A stretch of 64,000 nt of DNA from Pseudomonas entomophila (GCF_029193575.1 NZ_JARGCS010000007.1:1-64000), one strand, 5' to 3'; numbered from the stretch's first letter, positions 7,264 to 15,071 are shown. Numbers and translations are program-made. Notes: generated by a model not told the origin, from the letters alone.

Positions 7264-7700
7264 GCTCTGTCTGAAAAAAGCCGTCGCATACACCGCATGA
7301 CACAAGCCAGCGAGACCATCGCGGCATAACTTTTCGCGAGCTTGTCGAAGCGCGTGACGATTCGGCGGTTCTCTTTCAGCCAGCCAAACATGCGTTCGAT
7401 GATGTTGCGCTGTCGGTATTTGGGCCGGTCGAACAGTCTGGGTAAGCCAGGCTTGGGTTTGCGCTTCATCGAGCGCAGCGGGATGACGGGTTGCATTCGA
7501 TACTGGTCGCAGTAGCGTCGTAGCGCTTCGGCGTCGTAGCCCTTGTCGGCGAGCAGCCATTTGCAGCGCTTGCGCGGGCGGCCACGCTGACTCGATGGAA
7601 TGCTGACCTCGTCCAACAGTGGTTGTGCGTAGCTGATGTCACTGGCTTGACCGCCAGAGAGGAGAAAGCGCAGCGGTGTTCCGTTGGCGTCGCAGAGCAT
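7260..7700 (-). CDS. IS5/IS427 transposase, second frame (catalytic C-terminal half)
   Basis: This frame supplies the C-terminal half of the transposase: TTKIHMLCDANG just at its start, LADKGYDAEALR with the second catalytic Asp, and NIIERMFGWLKENRRIVTR with the catalytic Glu in the Y-(2)-R-(3)-E-(6)-K type region. Its own ATG at 7700 lies inside the conserved domain, so it is almost certainly made by ribosomal frameshift from the first frame, not started independently; the in-frame extension reaches the slip site at 7764-7774. The last sense codon abuts the terminal repeat and the TAG stop is provided by the flanking CTAG. Confidence 0.85.
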   Translation of the reverse strand: MLCDANGTPLRFLLSGGQASDISYAQPLLDEVSIPSSQRGRPRKRCKWLLADKGYDAEALRRYCDQYRMQPVIPLRSMKRKPKPGLPRLFDRPKYRQRNIIERMFGWLKENRRIVTRFDKLAKSYAAMVSLACVMRCMRRLFSDRA

Positions 7701-7735
7701 GTGGATTTTGGTTGTCAGGCCGCCACGGCTGCGGC

Positions 7736-8119
7736 CTAGAGCGTGATCGGCAGGCTCGTCAGGCCCCCTTTTTTCCGCGCTCCAGATGAAGCACGGGTTG
7801 CTCTCACAGCGGTCGAATCAATCATCCAGGTGTGGGGATCGATCAAGCCTTTGTCATTAAGTCTGAGGTGCAATCGTCTGAGCATCTGATCGAATGTTCC
7901 GCGGTTTCGCCAGACTCGGAAGCGGTGATAGACAGTCGCCCAAGATCCGAAACGCTCGGGCATATCTCGCCAGGCTGCTCCTGAGCAGAGCACCCAGAGC
8001 ACACCATCGAGCATCAAGCGATCACTGCTGCGCGGCCGGCCCCTGACGTGGACTGCCGTAAAGAGATCAGCGACCACTGCCCACGCTTCATCCGAGAGTT
8101 CGTACCGCTTTGCCATCAC
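7736..8119 (-). CDS. IS5/IS427 transposase, first frame (N-terminal half)
   Basis: The 127-residue product starts KRYELSDEAWAVVADLF, with the DUF4096 helix-turn-helix typical of this group (GRPRSSDRLMLDGVLWVL, WRDMPERFGSW, YHRFRVWRNRG) and the first catalytic Asp in WMIDSTAVRATR. After ASSGARKKGG it leaves the conserved sequence and stops 11 codons after the slip site. A -1 shift on AAAAAAGGGGG (minus strand, 7774 to 7764) restores GPDEPADHALGRSRGGL, the normal family sequence. The full product would be about 286 residues. Confidence 0.88.
   Translation of the reverse strand: MMAKRYELSDEAWAVVADLFTAVHVRGRPRSSDRLMLDGVLWVLCSGAAWRDMPERFGSWATVYHRFRVWRNRGTFDQMLRRLHLRLNDKGLIDPHTWMIDSTAVRATRASSGARKKGGLTSLPITL
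7764..7774 (-). promoter_or_regulatory. Probable programmed -1 ribosomal frameshift site
   Basis: On the minus strand a run of six A and five G spans the point where the conserved transposase sequence passes from the first to the second frame. A6G slip sites are the usual means of fusing OrfA and OrfB in this IS group. Confidence 0.8.
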
Positions 8120-8286
8120 AGAATTCCTTTCCGTAGATGGTCGGCGAATGTACAGAACCCAAGCTGCTCCAGGGCCACATTTGAGTTTCTTGGGATTTCA
8201 GACAGAGCCTAGTGCCGCACCTACCTCAGCTGCATACCAACGAATAATTTCAAGGCCACTACGACCGCCCTACGGCGGGTTGTCGG

Positions 8287-8586
8287 TTATGACGTTGTAC
8301 CTACCACTCGCTCTGCCGCCTTGCGATAAGCCTGTTCTCGCTCGCGCTTATCCACAGCCACCACAAAAACAACAACCTCCTGATCGATCACCTGGTAGAC
8401 CAATCGGTAGCCGCTACTGCGCAGCTTGATCTTGTAGCAGTCTGGCAAGCTGTGCAGCCGGTTCGCCTCGACCCTCGGATTCAGCAAAACCGAGACGAGT
8501 TTTTTCTTGAGTTGCTGCCGGACCGTATCCCCCAGCTTTTGCCATTCCTTTAGCGCTCGCGCATCGAACTCAAGGCTATAGGTCAT
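8287..8586 (-). CDS. relE: RelE/ParE-superfamily toxin
   Basis: The 99-residue protein matches RelE: LEFDARALKEWQKLGD at the start, NPRVEANRLHSLPDCYKIKLRSSGYRLVYQV in the middle and VVFVVAVDKREREQAYRKA at the end. RelE toxins cleave mRNA in the ribosomal A site; the basic Lys/Arg residues and the late Arg/Tyr of that pattern are present. It overlaps the antitoxin gene upstream by 11 bases, so translation is coupled. Length and gene order (antitoxin first) are standard for relBE. The pair stands between the IS5 copy and the core genome and could stabilise the island. Confidence 0.9.
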   Translation of the reverse strand: MTYSLEFDARALKEWQKLGDTVRQQLKKKLVSVLLNPRVEANRLHSLPDCYKIKLRSSGYRLVYQVIDQEVVVFVVAVDKREREQAYRKAAERVVGTTS

Positions 8587-8815
8587 CCAGCGAAACCTTC
8601 ACTCGCTGAGGATCAGCAAGGCGCTCGCGAACGGTCGCTAGCAGCGCCTCATCCTCATCGGTCATGAGCACAGGTTTGAAAGGCAACTGCCCGCGCTCGG
8701 CGACGTACTGCAATGCTTGGCGCATGAACTCGGAGGGCGTAACACCCAACCGCTCAAGCTCACGATAGGCTCGGATTTTGAGATCGTCGTCGATACGAAC
8801 ATTGATGGATGCCAT
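8576..8815 (-). CDS. relB: RelB/DinJ-type antitoxin
   Basis: The 79-residue protein starts MASINVRIDDDLKIRAYREL and has a ribbon-helix-helix DNA-binding N-terminus (VTPSEFMRQALQYVAERG) followed by an acidic, flexible tail (TDEDEALLATVRERLADP) that would wrap the toxin. The frame is open further upstream, but this ATG at 8813-8815 fits the family start, with the palindromic operator just in front. RelB-type antitoxins repress their own operon together with the toxin. The stop lies 11 bases inside relE. Confidence 0.9.
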   Translation of the reverse strand: MASINVRIDDDLKIRAYRELERLGVTPSEFMRQALQYVAERGQLPFKPVLMTDEDEALLATVRERLADPQRVKVSLDDL

Positions 8816-8826
8816 GATGAATTGCC

Positions 8827-8854
8827 CACTGTAATGACGTTTGTCTTTACAGTG
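8827..8854 (-). promoter_or_regulatory. Candidate RelB operator
   Basis: CACTGTAA (8827-8834) and TTACAGTG (8847-8854) form a perfect 8-base inverted repeat with a 12-base spacer, 12 bases upstream of the antitoxin start. Ribbon-helix-helix antitoxins bind such palindromes to autoregulate. Confidence 0.55.
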
Positions 8855-9102
8855 ATGTAATTCCGGGCACCAGACAAGTGGCTTAGGGGCACTCGCCGAC
8901 GAAGGACAAAGCCAGTGGACGCCGATTCGATTCCATAAATAGCCAAATTCCAGCGCCGCGAACTCCCTGCCATTGCAGCAAGAAACCGTACGCCTGGCGC
9001 CGAAAAAATGGCCCCGCAAACGCGTGGCCCTTTTCGTTACTCGCCTCTCCAAACCACCTGCCAGCACCCAACGATGGGGTTGCAATGCGGCGTCTGCCCT
9101 CT

Positions 9103-11376
9103 CTAGAACGCCGTACTCACCGTCACCGCCAAATTCCGCGGGTCCCCATAAATCGCCCCCGCATAGAACCCATACCGCGTGTAGTAATGCTTGTCGAACA
9201 GGTTATTGGCATTGAGGCTCACCGTCGTATCCTCGGTCAGCTGATACTTCGCCATGGCGTTCCAAATCGCATACCCCGACCAGTTCACATCACTGGCGCG
9301 GCGGCTCACGCCATTGCTCGGCTGCCCCGCCGGGGTGGAAACGGCGCGGATGTTGCTCTGCGCGGTCACGCCGGCACCAATCGTCAGGCGCTCCAGCGGG
9401 CCAGACAACCGATAGGTTGTCGATGCCTTGAACAGGTGCGACGGGTCGCTGCGCCCGTCGCTGTCGATACGGCGGAAGTGCAGGTAGGTATAGCCGCCGT
9501 AGACGTTCCAGCTCTCGCTCAACGCACCGGCCAACTCCAGGTCGATGCCGTCGGTTGCCTGCCCGGACCCGGCCTTGTAGGCGGTGGCGCCGGTCGGGGT
9601 CAGCAGGTCGCCGTCGGTGACCGCCTTGTTCTCTTGCTTGGTGCGGAAATACGCCGCCGAGGCGTTCAGCCGGCCATCGAACCACGCCCCCTTGATCCCC
9701 GTTTCATAGCTCTGCCCACGAATCGGCTCGACCTTGCCGCCAGTGCGGGTTTCCTCGGACTGGGGGGTGAAGATGTCGGTGTAGCTGGCATACAGCGAGT
9801 AGGTGTCGTTCAGGTCGTAGACCGCGCCCAGGTACGGGGTGACCACGCCGTTCTCGGCCTGGCTGGAACGGCTGCCGTCGGTGCCGCGGGTGATCGCCGA
9901 GTAGTCGCTGCTGCGCACGCCGAGGATCAGCGACAGCGGGTCGGTGATGCTCAGGCGGGTGGCGGCGTACAGGCCTTGCAGGCGGGTGGTGGTCTTGCTG
10001 TGCAGGCCGGTCTTCGAGGCCAGCATGTCGTAGTCGTCGTCCACGCCGTCGAGCCAGTTGCTCAACGGCAGGCCGTTGTTGGCGCGGAACTGGCAACCCA
10101 GCGACGGCGTGCTGACGCGGCCGCCGCCAACCATGGTGCAGGTGTACTGCGGCGACCAGGCCACCGTGCGGCTGTCGCTGTAGCCGAACATCGCCTGGTG
10201 GCTGCGGCCGAGCAGTTGGAACGGGCCGGAGAGGTCGAACTGCGCCGACTGCTGGGTGGTGTCGGTGGAGCTGTGCAGGCCGTTGAGCACCGCACCGCTG
10301 CCGTCCTGGTTCCAGTAGCCGCCGTAGACGTTGCGCCCCGACGAGTTGACCTTGGCCAGGCCGCGGTGGTTGAGGGCTTCGCCGGTGCTCTGGGCGGCCT
10401 TGAGGTCGAGGGTCCAGTCGTTGTCGAAACGGTGCTCCAGGGAACCGAAGGCGGTGCGGGTGAGGTATTCGCCGAAACTCCAGCTCGGCGCCAGGTTGGT
10501 GCTGCGCGGCAAGTCGGTCTTGCTGCCGTCGCCATACCAGATCGGGATGTTGGCGCCCCACCCGGCGCCGACCGCCTTGTCGTACTCGTACTGGTAGCCG
10601 GCGCCAATGGTGGTGGCGTCGTCCAGGTCGAAGGCGAAGTTGGCCAGGGCGGCGCGCGAGCGTTCGGACTGGTTGTCGCGGAACGAGCCAGCGTCCTGCT
10701 GGGTGACCACGAAGCGCGAGCGCAGGCGGCCGTCTTCGGACAGCGGCAGGTTGAGGTCGGCGCCCAGGCGGCGTTTGTCCCAGCTGCCGTAGGTGGCGTA
10801 GGCGCTGCCGCCGAAGGTGCGGGTCGGGGCCTTGCGCACCAGGTTGACGGTGGCCGACGGGTCGCCGGTGCCGCCAAGCAGGCCGTTGGCGCCGCGAACG
10901 ATGTCGATGCGTTCGTACAGGTCGAGGTTCAGCGCGTTGCCGCCGCCGCTGAAGTCCGAGGCGCCGGGGAACTGCAAGCCGTCGATCTTCCAATTGGTGA
11001 TCGAGTAGCCCCGGGCGCGGAAATCGGTGCGCCCGCCGACCTCCATCTTGCTCATGCTCACACCGGGGGTGGTGTCCAGCGCCTGCTCGATGCTGTGGAT
11101 GTCGCGGTCGTCCATCTGCTGGCGGGTGATAGTGGTGACCGACTGCGGGGTCTGCCGGGGGGTGAGCTCGAGGCCCGTGGCGCTGCGCGTGCTTTCGACG
11201 GTGTAGCCGAGCTGGCCGGTGTCGTCGGCGCTGGGCAGGGCGCTGTCCTCGATGGTGGTGGCGCCCAGCTCCAGAGGGTCGGCCAGGGCGAGGCCGGGCG
11301 CGGCGAGGGCCAGGCACAGGGCGAGCGGCGAGAGACGCAGGCGTGCGCAGTCGCTGGGTAAAATCTGTCGAGTCAT
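9103..11376 (-). CDS. TonB-dependent siderophore receptor
   Basis: The 757-residue outer-membrane protein has a signal peptide (cleavage near LALADPLELG), a plug domain (TPRQTPQSVTTITRQQM, IRGAN-like IVRGANGLLGGTGDPSATVNLVRKAP) and a beta-barrel ending in the assembly signal VTVSTAF. It belongs to the FhuE/FpvA-like ferric-siderophore receptor group; the ligand cannot be read from sequence. It has no N-terminal signalling extension of the FecA type, so it is not itself a sigma-factor transducer. It is divergent from an OmpR-type regulator 137 bases away, which suggests that the two-component system controls it, as with PfeRS/PfeA in P. aeruginosa. This link is inference. Confidence 0.88.
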   Translation of the reverse strand: MTRQILPSDCARLRLSPLALCLALAAPGLALADPLELGATTIEDSALPSADDTGQLGYTVESTRSATGLELTPRQTPQSVTTITRQQMDDRDIHSIEQALDTTPGVSMSKMEVGGRTDFRARGYSITNWKIDGLQFPGASDFSGGGNALNLDLYERIDIVRGANGLLGGTGDPSATVNLVRKAPTRTFGGSAYATYGSWDKRRLGADLNLPLSEDGRLRSRFVVTQQDAGSFRDNQSERSRAALANFAFDLDDATTIGAGYQYEYDKAVGAGWGANIPIWYGDGSKTDLPRSTNLAPSWSFGEYLTRTAFGSLEHRFDNDWTLDLKAAQSTGEALNHRGLAKVNSSGRNVYGGYWNQDGSGAVLNGLHSSTDTTQQSAQFDLSGPFQLLGRSHQAMFGYSDSRTVAWSPQYTCTMVGGGRVSTPSLGCQFRANNGLPLSNWLDGVDDDYDMLASKTGLHSKTTTRLQGLYAATRLSITDPLSLILGVRSSDYSAITRGTDGSRSSQAENGVVTPYLGAVYDLNDTYSLYASYTDIFTPQSEETRTGGKVEPIRGQSYETGIKGAWFDGRLNASAAYFRTKQENKAVTDGDLLTPTGATAYKAGSGQATDGIDLELAGALSESWNVYGGYTYLHFRRIDSDGRSDPSHLFKASTTYRLSGPLERLTIGAGVTAQSNIRAVSTPAGQPSNGVSRRASDVNWSGYAIWNAMAKYQLTEDTTVSLNANNLFDKHYYTRYGFYAGAIYGDPRNLAVTVSTAF

Positions 11377-11513
11377 TTGGGAAGGCTTCGTATTCGCAGA
11401 TGATTTTTTGTTACGATTCTAGGCATCCGCCCCCGGGGCTCCATGGCCGGCTTGTACGGGCATGTAATTGAACGTAACGGCCCGCGCGGGCCCTGCCGAA
11501 CAGGTGTTTCCCA
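11377..11513. promoter_or_regulatory. Divergent promoter region, receptor and two-component system
   Basis: This 137-base gap drives the receptor leftward and the regulator rightward. The hexamers GTTACG (11410-11415) and CGTAAC (11473-11478) form an inverted pair that could be regulator half-sites. I saw no convincing Fur box here. Confidence 0.4.
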
Positions 11514-12230
11514 ATGAGCACGACCCTGCTGGTCGTCGACGATGACGACGAGATCCGCGAACTTCTCTGCGACTACTTGAGCGATGCCGGTTACCAGGTG
11601 CTGGCTGCCGCCGATGGCGAGGAAATGCGCCAGCAACTGGCGCGGCGCAAGGTCGACCTGGTGGTGCTCGACCTGATGCTGCCCGGCGAGGACGGCCTGA
11701 GCCTGTGCCGCCAGTTGCAGGCGCAGCCGGGGTTGGCGGTGATCATGCTGTCGGCCAAGGGCAGCACCCTGGACCGCATCATCGGTCTTGAGGTCGGCGC
11801 CGACGACTACCTGGCCAAGCCCTTCGAGCCGCGCGAACTGATCGCCCGCATCAAGGCCGTGCTGCGCCGCCCCCAGCGCCTGGACACGCCAGCAGACGAA
11901 CCCACCCTCGAACCGCAGCTGTTCGCTGGCTTCCACCTGGACCACGTCAAACGCCTGCTCACCCACCCCGACGGCCAGGTGCTGACCCTGCCGCGCTCGG
12001 ACTACCGGGTCCTGCGCGAGTTGCTCGACGCCAACAACCGCGTGGTCTCGCGCGACCACCTGACGCGCAGCGCGTTTGGCCGCGACCACTTGCCCGACGA
12101 CCGCTCGGTGGACATGTGCATCAGCCGCCTGCGCCAGCAACTGCGCAGCGCGCCCGGCGCGGTGCAGATCCTCACCATCCGCAACGAAGGCTACCTGCTG
12201 ACCCTTACCCGCAGCGGCCCGGGCGCCTGA
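11514..12230 (+). CDS. OmpR-family response regulator
   Basis: The 238-residue protein has a receiver domain with the acidic pocket VVDDDDE at the start, phospho-acceptor D53 in LVVLDLMLPG, the Ser switch in VIMLSAKG and the Lys in DDYLAKPFEP. The C-terminal half is a winged-helix DNA-binding domain (LPRSDYRVLRELLD, SVDMCISRLRQQL, ILTIRNEGYLL). One base separates its stop from the GTG of the kinase gene, so the two are co-transcribed. Its likely target is the divergent TonB receptor gene. The stimulus is unknown; iron-siderophore or metal is the natural guess from the neighbour. Confidence 0.92.
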   Translation: MSTTLLVVDDDDEIRELLCDYLSDAGYQVLAAADGEEMRQQLARRKVDLVVLDLMLPGEDGLSLCRQLQAQPGLAVIMLSAKGSTLDRIIGLEVGADDYLAKPFEPRELIARIKAVLRRPQRLDTPADEPTLEPQLFAGFHLDHVKRLLTHPDGQVLTLPRSDYRVLRELLDANNRVVSRDHLTRSAFGRDHLPDDRSVDMCISRLRQQLRSAPGAVQILTIRNEGYLLTLTRSGPGA

Positions 12231-12231
12231 G

Positions 12232-13602
12232 GTGCGCCTGCTGCGCCGCTTGTGGCCCCGCACGCTGTTCGGCCAGTTGCTGCTGATCATGGTCAGCGGC
12301 ACGCTGCTGATCCAGCTGATGTCCAGCAGCATCTGGTTCGACGTGCGCTTCGCCCAGGTGCTGGAGGCGCCGGTGCGGCTGATCGCCGCCCGCAGCGCCC
12401 CGCTGCTCGCCCAGGCCGATTGCCATGCTGGCAGCGTGCCGGTGCCGGCGCATTACCAGGCGCGCTGCGTCGAGACCCTGCCCAAGGCCCAGCAGGATGA
12501 CCGTCGTGGGCGCCACCGGGTCGAGTTGCTGTTGCACCAGGCCCTGGCCTACGAGCTGGGCGAGCCCTCGCAGGCGCGCCTGCTCAAGGTGCAACTGAGC
12601 GACGAGCTGGGCCAGCCGATCGTCTGGCGCAGCCTGTTCGGCCTGCGCACCGCGCAGGCGCATATCCAGTTCGCCGTGCCCCGCGCCGACGGCCATTGGC
12701 TGCTGGTCGACGGCCAGGAACTGCAAGGCTGGAGCGGCGAGTCGGCCTGGGTGCTGATCAGCGACTACCTGCTGCGCGTCTATGCCCTGCGCATCGTCGC
12801 GGTGCTGTTGGTGTGCCTGCTGGCCGTGCGCCTGTGCCTGCGCCCGCTGCGCCGCCTGGCCGACGCCGCGCGCGGCCTGGGCCGCAACCTGGAGCAGCCG
12901 GCGCTGCCGCTGGAAGGCCCCGAGGAGGTGCGCCAGGCGGCGCAGGCGTTCAACGCCATGCAGCAGCGGTTGATTGCCATGGTCAACGACAAGGCCTACT
13001 TCCTCGCCGCCGTCTCCCACGACCTGCGCACCCCGCTGACGCGCATGCGCCTGCGCCTGGAGCGGCTGGAGGACGGCGAACACAAGGAGCGCCTGCGGCA
13101 CAACATCGCGCAGATGGACGGCATGATCGGCCAGGTGCTGGACTACCTGCGCGCGGGGGAGCAATTGAACCTCGAAGCGGTGGATATCGACCACCTGGTG
13201 GCGCGCGCCTGCGCCGACCTGGCCAGCGCCAGCGAGCCGCTGCCGGTGCACGGCCAGGCGGGGCAGGCGCGGGTCGATGCGCTGCTGCTGCAACGCTGCC
13301 TGCAGAACCTGCTGGTGAATGCCTTGCGCTATGGGCGGGAGGTGACGGTGGCGCTCACCCGTGATGACGCCGGGGTGCGCATCGCGGTGGAGGACCGTGG
13401 GCCGGGCATCGAGCCGGCCCTGCTGGCGACCATCACCGACCCCTTCGTGCGCGGCGAAGGCTCGCGCAACCAGGCCTCGGGCGGCTACGGGCTGGGCCTG
13501 AGCATCGTCCAGCGCATCGCCGCCAGCCATGGCGGCGCGCTGCGCTTGGCCAACCGCGACGGCGGCGGCCTGCGCGCCAGCCTGTACCTGCCAAGTGCCT
13601 GA
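12232..13602 (+). CDS. EnvZ-like sensor histidine kinase
   Basis: The 456-residue inner-membrane kinase starts at GTG. It has a transmembrane helix at about 12-32, a periplasmic sensor of about 145 residues with two Cys (C64 and C79), a second helix at about 183-200, and a HAMP segment (LRPLRRLADAARGLG). H263 in FLAAVSHDLRTPLTRMRLRL is the phosphorylated His, followed by a dimerisation helix and an HATPase domain with N box (LQNLLVNALRYG), G1 (EDRGPGIE) and G2 (GGYGLGLSIV). It pairs with the regulator one base upstream. The two periplasmic Cys could form a disulfide or bind metal. No input ligand can be inferred. Confidence 0.92.
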   Translation: MRLLRRLWPRTLFGQLLLIMVSGTLLIQLMSSSIWFDVRFAQVLEAPVRLIAARSAPLLAQADCHAGSVPVPAHYQARCVETLPKAQQDDRRGRHRVELLLHQALAYELGEPSQARLLKVQLSDELGQPIVWRSLFGLRTAQAHIQFAVPRADGHWLLVDGQELQGWSGESAWVLISDYLLRVYALRIVAVLLVCLLAVRLCLRPLRRLADAARGLGRNLEQPALPLEGPEEVRQAAQAFNAMQQRLIAMVNDKAYFLAAVSHDLRTPLTRMRLRLERLEDGEHKERLRHNIAQMDGMIGQVLDYLRAGEQLNLEAVDIDHLVARACADLASASEPLPVHGQAGQARVDALLLQRCLQNLLVNALRYGREVTVALTRDDAGVRIAVEDRGPGIEPALLATITDPFVRGEGSRNQASGGYGLGLSIVQRIAASHGGALRLANRDGGGLRASLYLPSA

Positions 13603-13790
13603 GCGATGACCGACGGCAACGTCACCCAGGCAGAAACAGGCAAGAACCGGACATTCATCCGATAACGCCGAGCACAGCGACTCCGTAATCTGGACCCATG
13701 CAGCAAGGGCTACCCCACTGCACCGGGTCCAGCAGCGAACCACGATGGCTGCCTCGCCCGACTCACCCCAACTTGATAGGAGTCGCCGCC

Positions 13791-14102
13791 ATGAAATCGA
13801 TCACTACCCTCATCCTCAGCGCCACCCTGATCGCCACCAGCGCCAGCGCTTTCGCCGTGCCGAGCAAACCCCAGCAACCGGTCGTCGCCGAGGGGGGCTT
13901 CGAGCGCACCCCGGCTGGGCAGCGTGTAGCTGAAGGTGGTTTCGAACGCACCCCAGCGGGCCAGCGTGTTGCCGAAGGTGGTTTCGAGCGAACCCCAGCG
14001 GGCCAGCGTGTTGCCGAGAACGGTTCCGAACGTACCCCAGGCATGCTGCGCGTCGCCGAAGGCGGTTCGGACCGGTTGCACGATCATCAGCAACGCGGTT
14101 GA
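13791..14102 (+). CDS. Secreted tandem-repeat protein (14-residue VAEGGFERTPAGQR units)
   Basis: The 103-residue precursor has a signal peptide (MKSITTLILSATLIATSASAFA, 22 residues; positions 1-22) and then five copies of a 14-residue repeat. Units at residues 32-45, 46-59 and 60-73 are identical; 74-87 is degenerate (VAENGSERTPGMLR), and the last begins VAEGGSDR. On DNA this is a 42-base tandem repeat (13884-14051 plus a partial unit). I recall similar VAEGGSDR-repeat proteins in other Pseudomonas, where the function is unknown. The start is set by a good AGGAGTC site. A terminator follows. Repeat number probably varies between strains by slippage or recombination. Confidence 0.75.
   Translation: MKSITTLILSATLIATSASAFAVPSKPQQPVVAEGGFERTPAGQRVAEGGFERTPAGQRVAEGGFERTPAGQRVAENGSERTPGMLRVAEGGSDRLHDHQQRG
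13884..14051 (+). repeat. 42-bp tandem repeat, four units
   Basis: Units at 13884-13925, 13926-13967, 13968-14009 and 14010-14051 code for the 14-residue repeats. The first three are nearly identical at DNA level apart from third-position changes. A partial fifth unit follows. Confidence 0.9.
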
Positions 14103-14121
14103 GCCCATGCCCATCACCGAA

Positions 14122-14153
14122 GCGTGCGCCAGGCGAGGCGCACGCGGGTTTTT
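14122..14153 (+). terminator. Rho-independent terminator of the repeat-protein gene
   Basis: GCGTGCGCC (14122-14130) pairs with GGCGCACGC (14137-14145), followed by a five-T run. It lies 20 bases after the stop codon and just before the convergent gene end at 14174. Confidence 0.8.
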
Positions 14154-14173
14154 CCCAAGACCAATGGCGTGTT

Positions 14174-14596
14174 CTAAACGCTCTTTCGTTCTCGACGCAA
14201 TGCCACCAAGCGCTGGCGCATCTGCCGATGCCGCATACTGTTGAACGCCAGCAATGCCAGCAGCGGCAAAGCCAAGGCGCTCGCTAGCAGCACAGCGTTC
14301 ACGCCACTGCCAAATACGCTCAATGCCATCAGCAATGTCGCTATGGGTACGGGCAATACGGCCCATATCGCCCAACCCAGGCCCCGGATCATCACGAAGT
14401 GGCCGACGCACAGCACCAGCACCAACACCCCGCCCACGGCCATGCTGTACGACAAATAGTCGGGATCGCGGCGCCAGTGGTGGTCGACCCACACCACCAC
14501 GGCCATCGCGATCGACAGCAAAGACGTGAAGAAACCCAAGGCGAAGATTGGGAAGTAGCGACGCATGAAGGCGATGAATGCTTCGAACTCCATCAT
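14174..14596 (-). CDS. Small four-helix membrane protein, paralogue of the next gene (candidate immunity)
   Basis: The 140-residue product, taken from MMEFEAFIAFMRRYFP, has about four hydrophobic helices (residues near 12-33, 50-67, 75-93 and 98-117) and a basic C-terminal end (FNSMRHRQMRQRLVALRRER). The same layout and ending (LNSQRYREMCERLAHYRRQR) occur in the adjacent upstream gene, so the two arose by duplication. The frame is open to 14659, but that would overlap the upstream gene. It ends an operon led by a candidate T6SS effector at 15068-15967, and duplicated small membrane proteins there are typical of immunity to a membrane-active toxin. That role is inference. Confidence 0.6.
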   Translation of the reverse strand: MMEFEAFIAFMRRYFPIFALGFFTSLLSIAMAVVVWVDHHWRRDPDYLSYSMAVGGVLVLVLCVGHFVMIRGLGWAIWAVLPVPIATLLMALSVFGSGVNAVLLASALALPLLALLAFNSMRHRQMRQRLVALRRERKSV

Positions 14597-14630
14597 GGTT
14601 CCCGCCACCTCCGTGCTGTCTGAAAGACGC

Positions 14631-15071
14631 TCATCGTTTGGCCTTTGCGGCTCTCTCAACGTTTCGCTGCCGCCTGTAGTGCGCCAAGCGTTCGCACATT
14701 TCTCGGTAGCGCTGGCTGTTGAGCACCAGCAATGCCAGGAGGGCGGTCAGCAGCACACTTGCGTAAACGAACAGATGCGGCCGATAACCGTAGGTGGGCA
14801 GCACCATCAGAACACAACCGATACAGATAAGCGCCACGCCCCATGTTCCCCAACGCCGCCCACGCACTACCGCTGCATGGGCCGTCACGAATGCCAGAAC
14901 GACCACCGCCAAGCTCAAGGGGTAGGTATTCTCTCTCGCGCACACTCGGCAATAAGTGCTCCAGACCAGGGAAAATGTCCCTGCGGCCGCATAGATGGAA
15001 AGAAAGTAAGCCGAAAGAAACACCGTAAAGTAGCGATTGAGGAATTGCTGCAGTTCAGGATGACGGCTCAT
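14631..15071 (-). CDS. Small four-helix membrane protein (candidate immunity)
   Basis: The 146-residue protein begins MSRHPELQQFLNRYF and has about four membrane helices, then a basic tail (LVLNSQRYREMCERLAHYRR). Its ATG overlaps the stop of the candidate effector gene by four bases (ATGA), so the two are translationally coupled, as effector and immunity genes usually are. It is related to the next gene downstream, with the same FxxRYFxxF start, helix spacing and ending. No named family recognised. I infer inner-membrane protection against the product of 15068-15967. Confidence 0.62.
   Translation of the reverse strand: MSRHPELQQFLNRYFTVFLSAYFLSIYAAAGTFSLVWSTYCRVCARENTYPLSLAVVVLAFVTAHAAVVRGRRWGTWGVALICIGCVLMVLPTYGYRPHLFVYASVLLTALLALLVLNSQRYREMCERLAHYRRQRNVERAAKAKR

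Larger units (their letters stand above)
7264..8208 (-). mobile_element. IS5 family (IS427 group) insertion sequence, complete
   Basis: Perfect 14-base terminal inverted repeats GGCTCTGTCTGAAA stand at 7264-7277 (the outer bases match exactly) and 8195-8208. They are flanked by CTAG on both sides, giving an element of about 945 bases. Inside are two overlapping minus-strand frames of a DDE transposase joined by a probable -1 frameshift. Both ends and both frames are intact, so the copy may be active. Because CTAG is itself palindromic, the exact outer border is uncertain by up to two bases. Confidence 0.88.

Noticed and set aside
7189..7560. 123-codon minus-strand frame in the IS5 element
   Set aside because: It lies in another frame of the transposase gene, whose conserved residues are all in the two joined frames.
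9085..11361. 758-codon plus-strand frame opposite the TonB receptor gene
   Set aside because: It is a mirror of the GC-rich minus-strand gene; its product is low-complexity (Ala/Gly/Val/Arg) with no domains, while the receptor frame has a signal peptide, plug and barrel end.
11377..11513. Fur box in front of the first TonB receptor
   Set aside because: No stretch comes close to the 19- or 25-base palindromic consensus, unlike the site at 53554.
13884..14051. Regular 42-bp repeats considered as a CRISPR array
   Set aside because: The repeats are directly adjacent, without spacers, and are translated in frame as a 14-residue protein repeat after a signal peptide.
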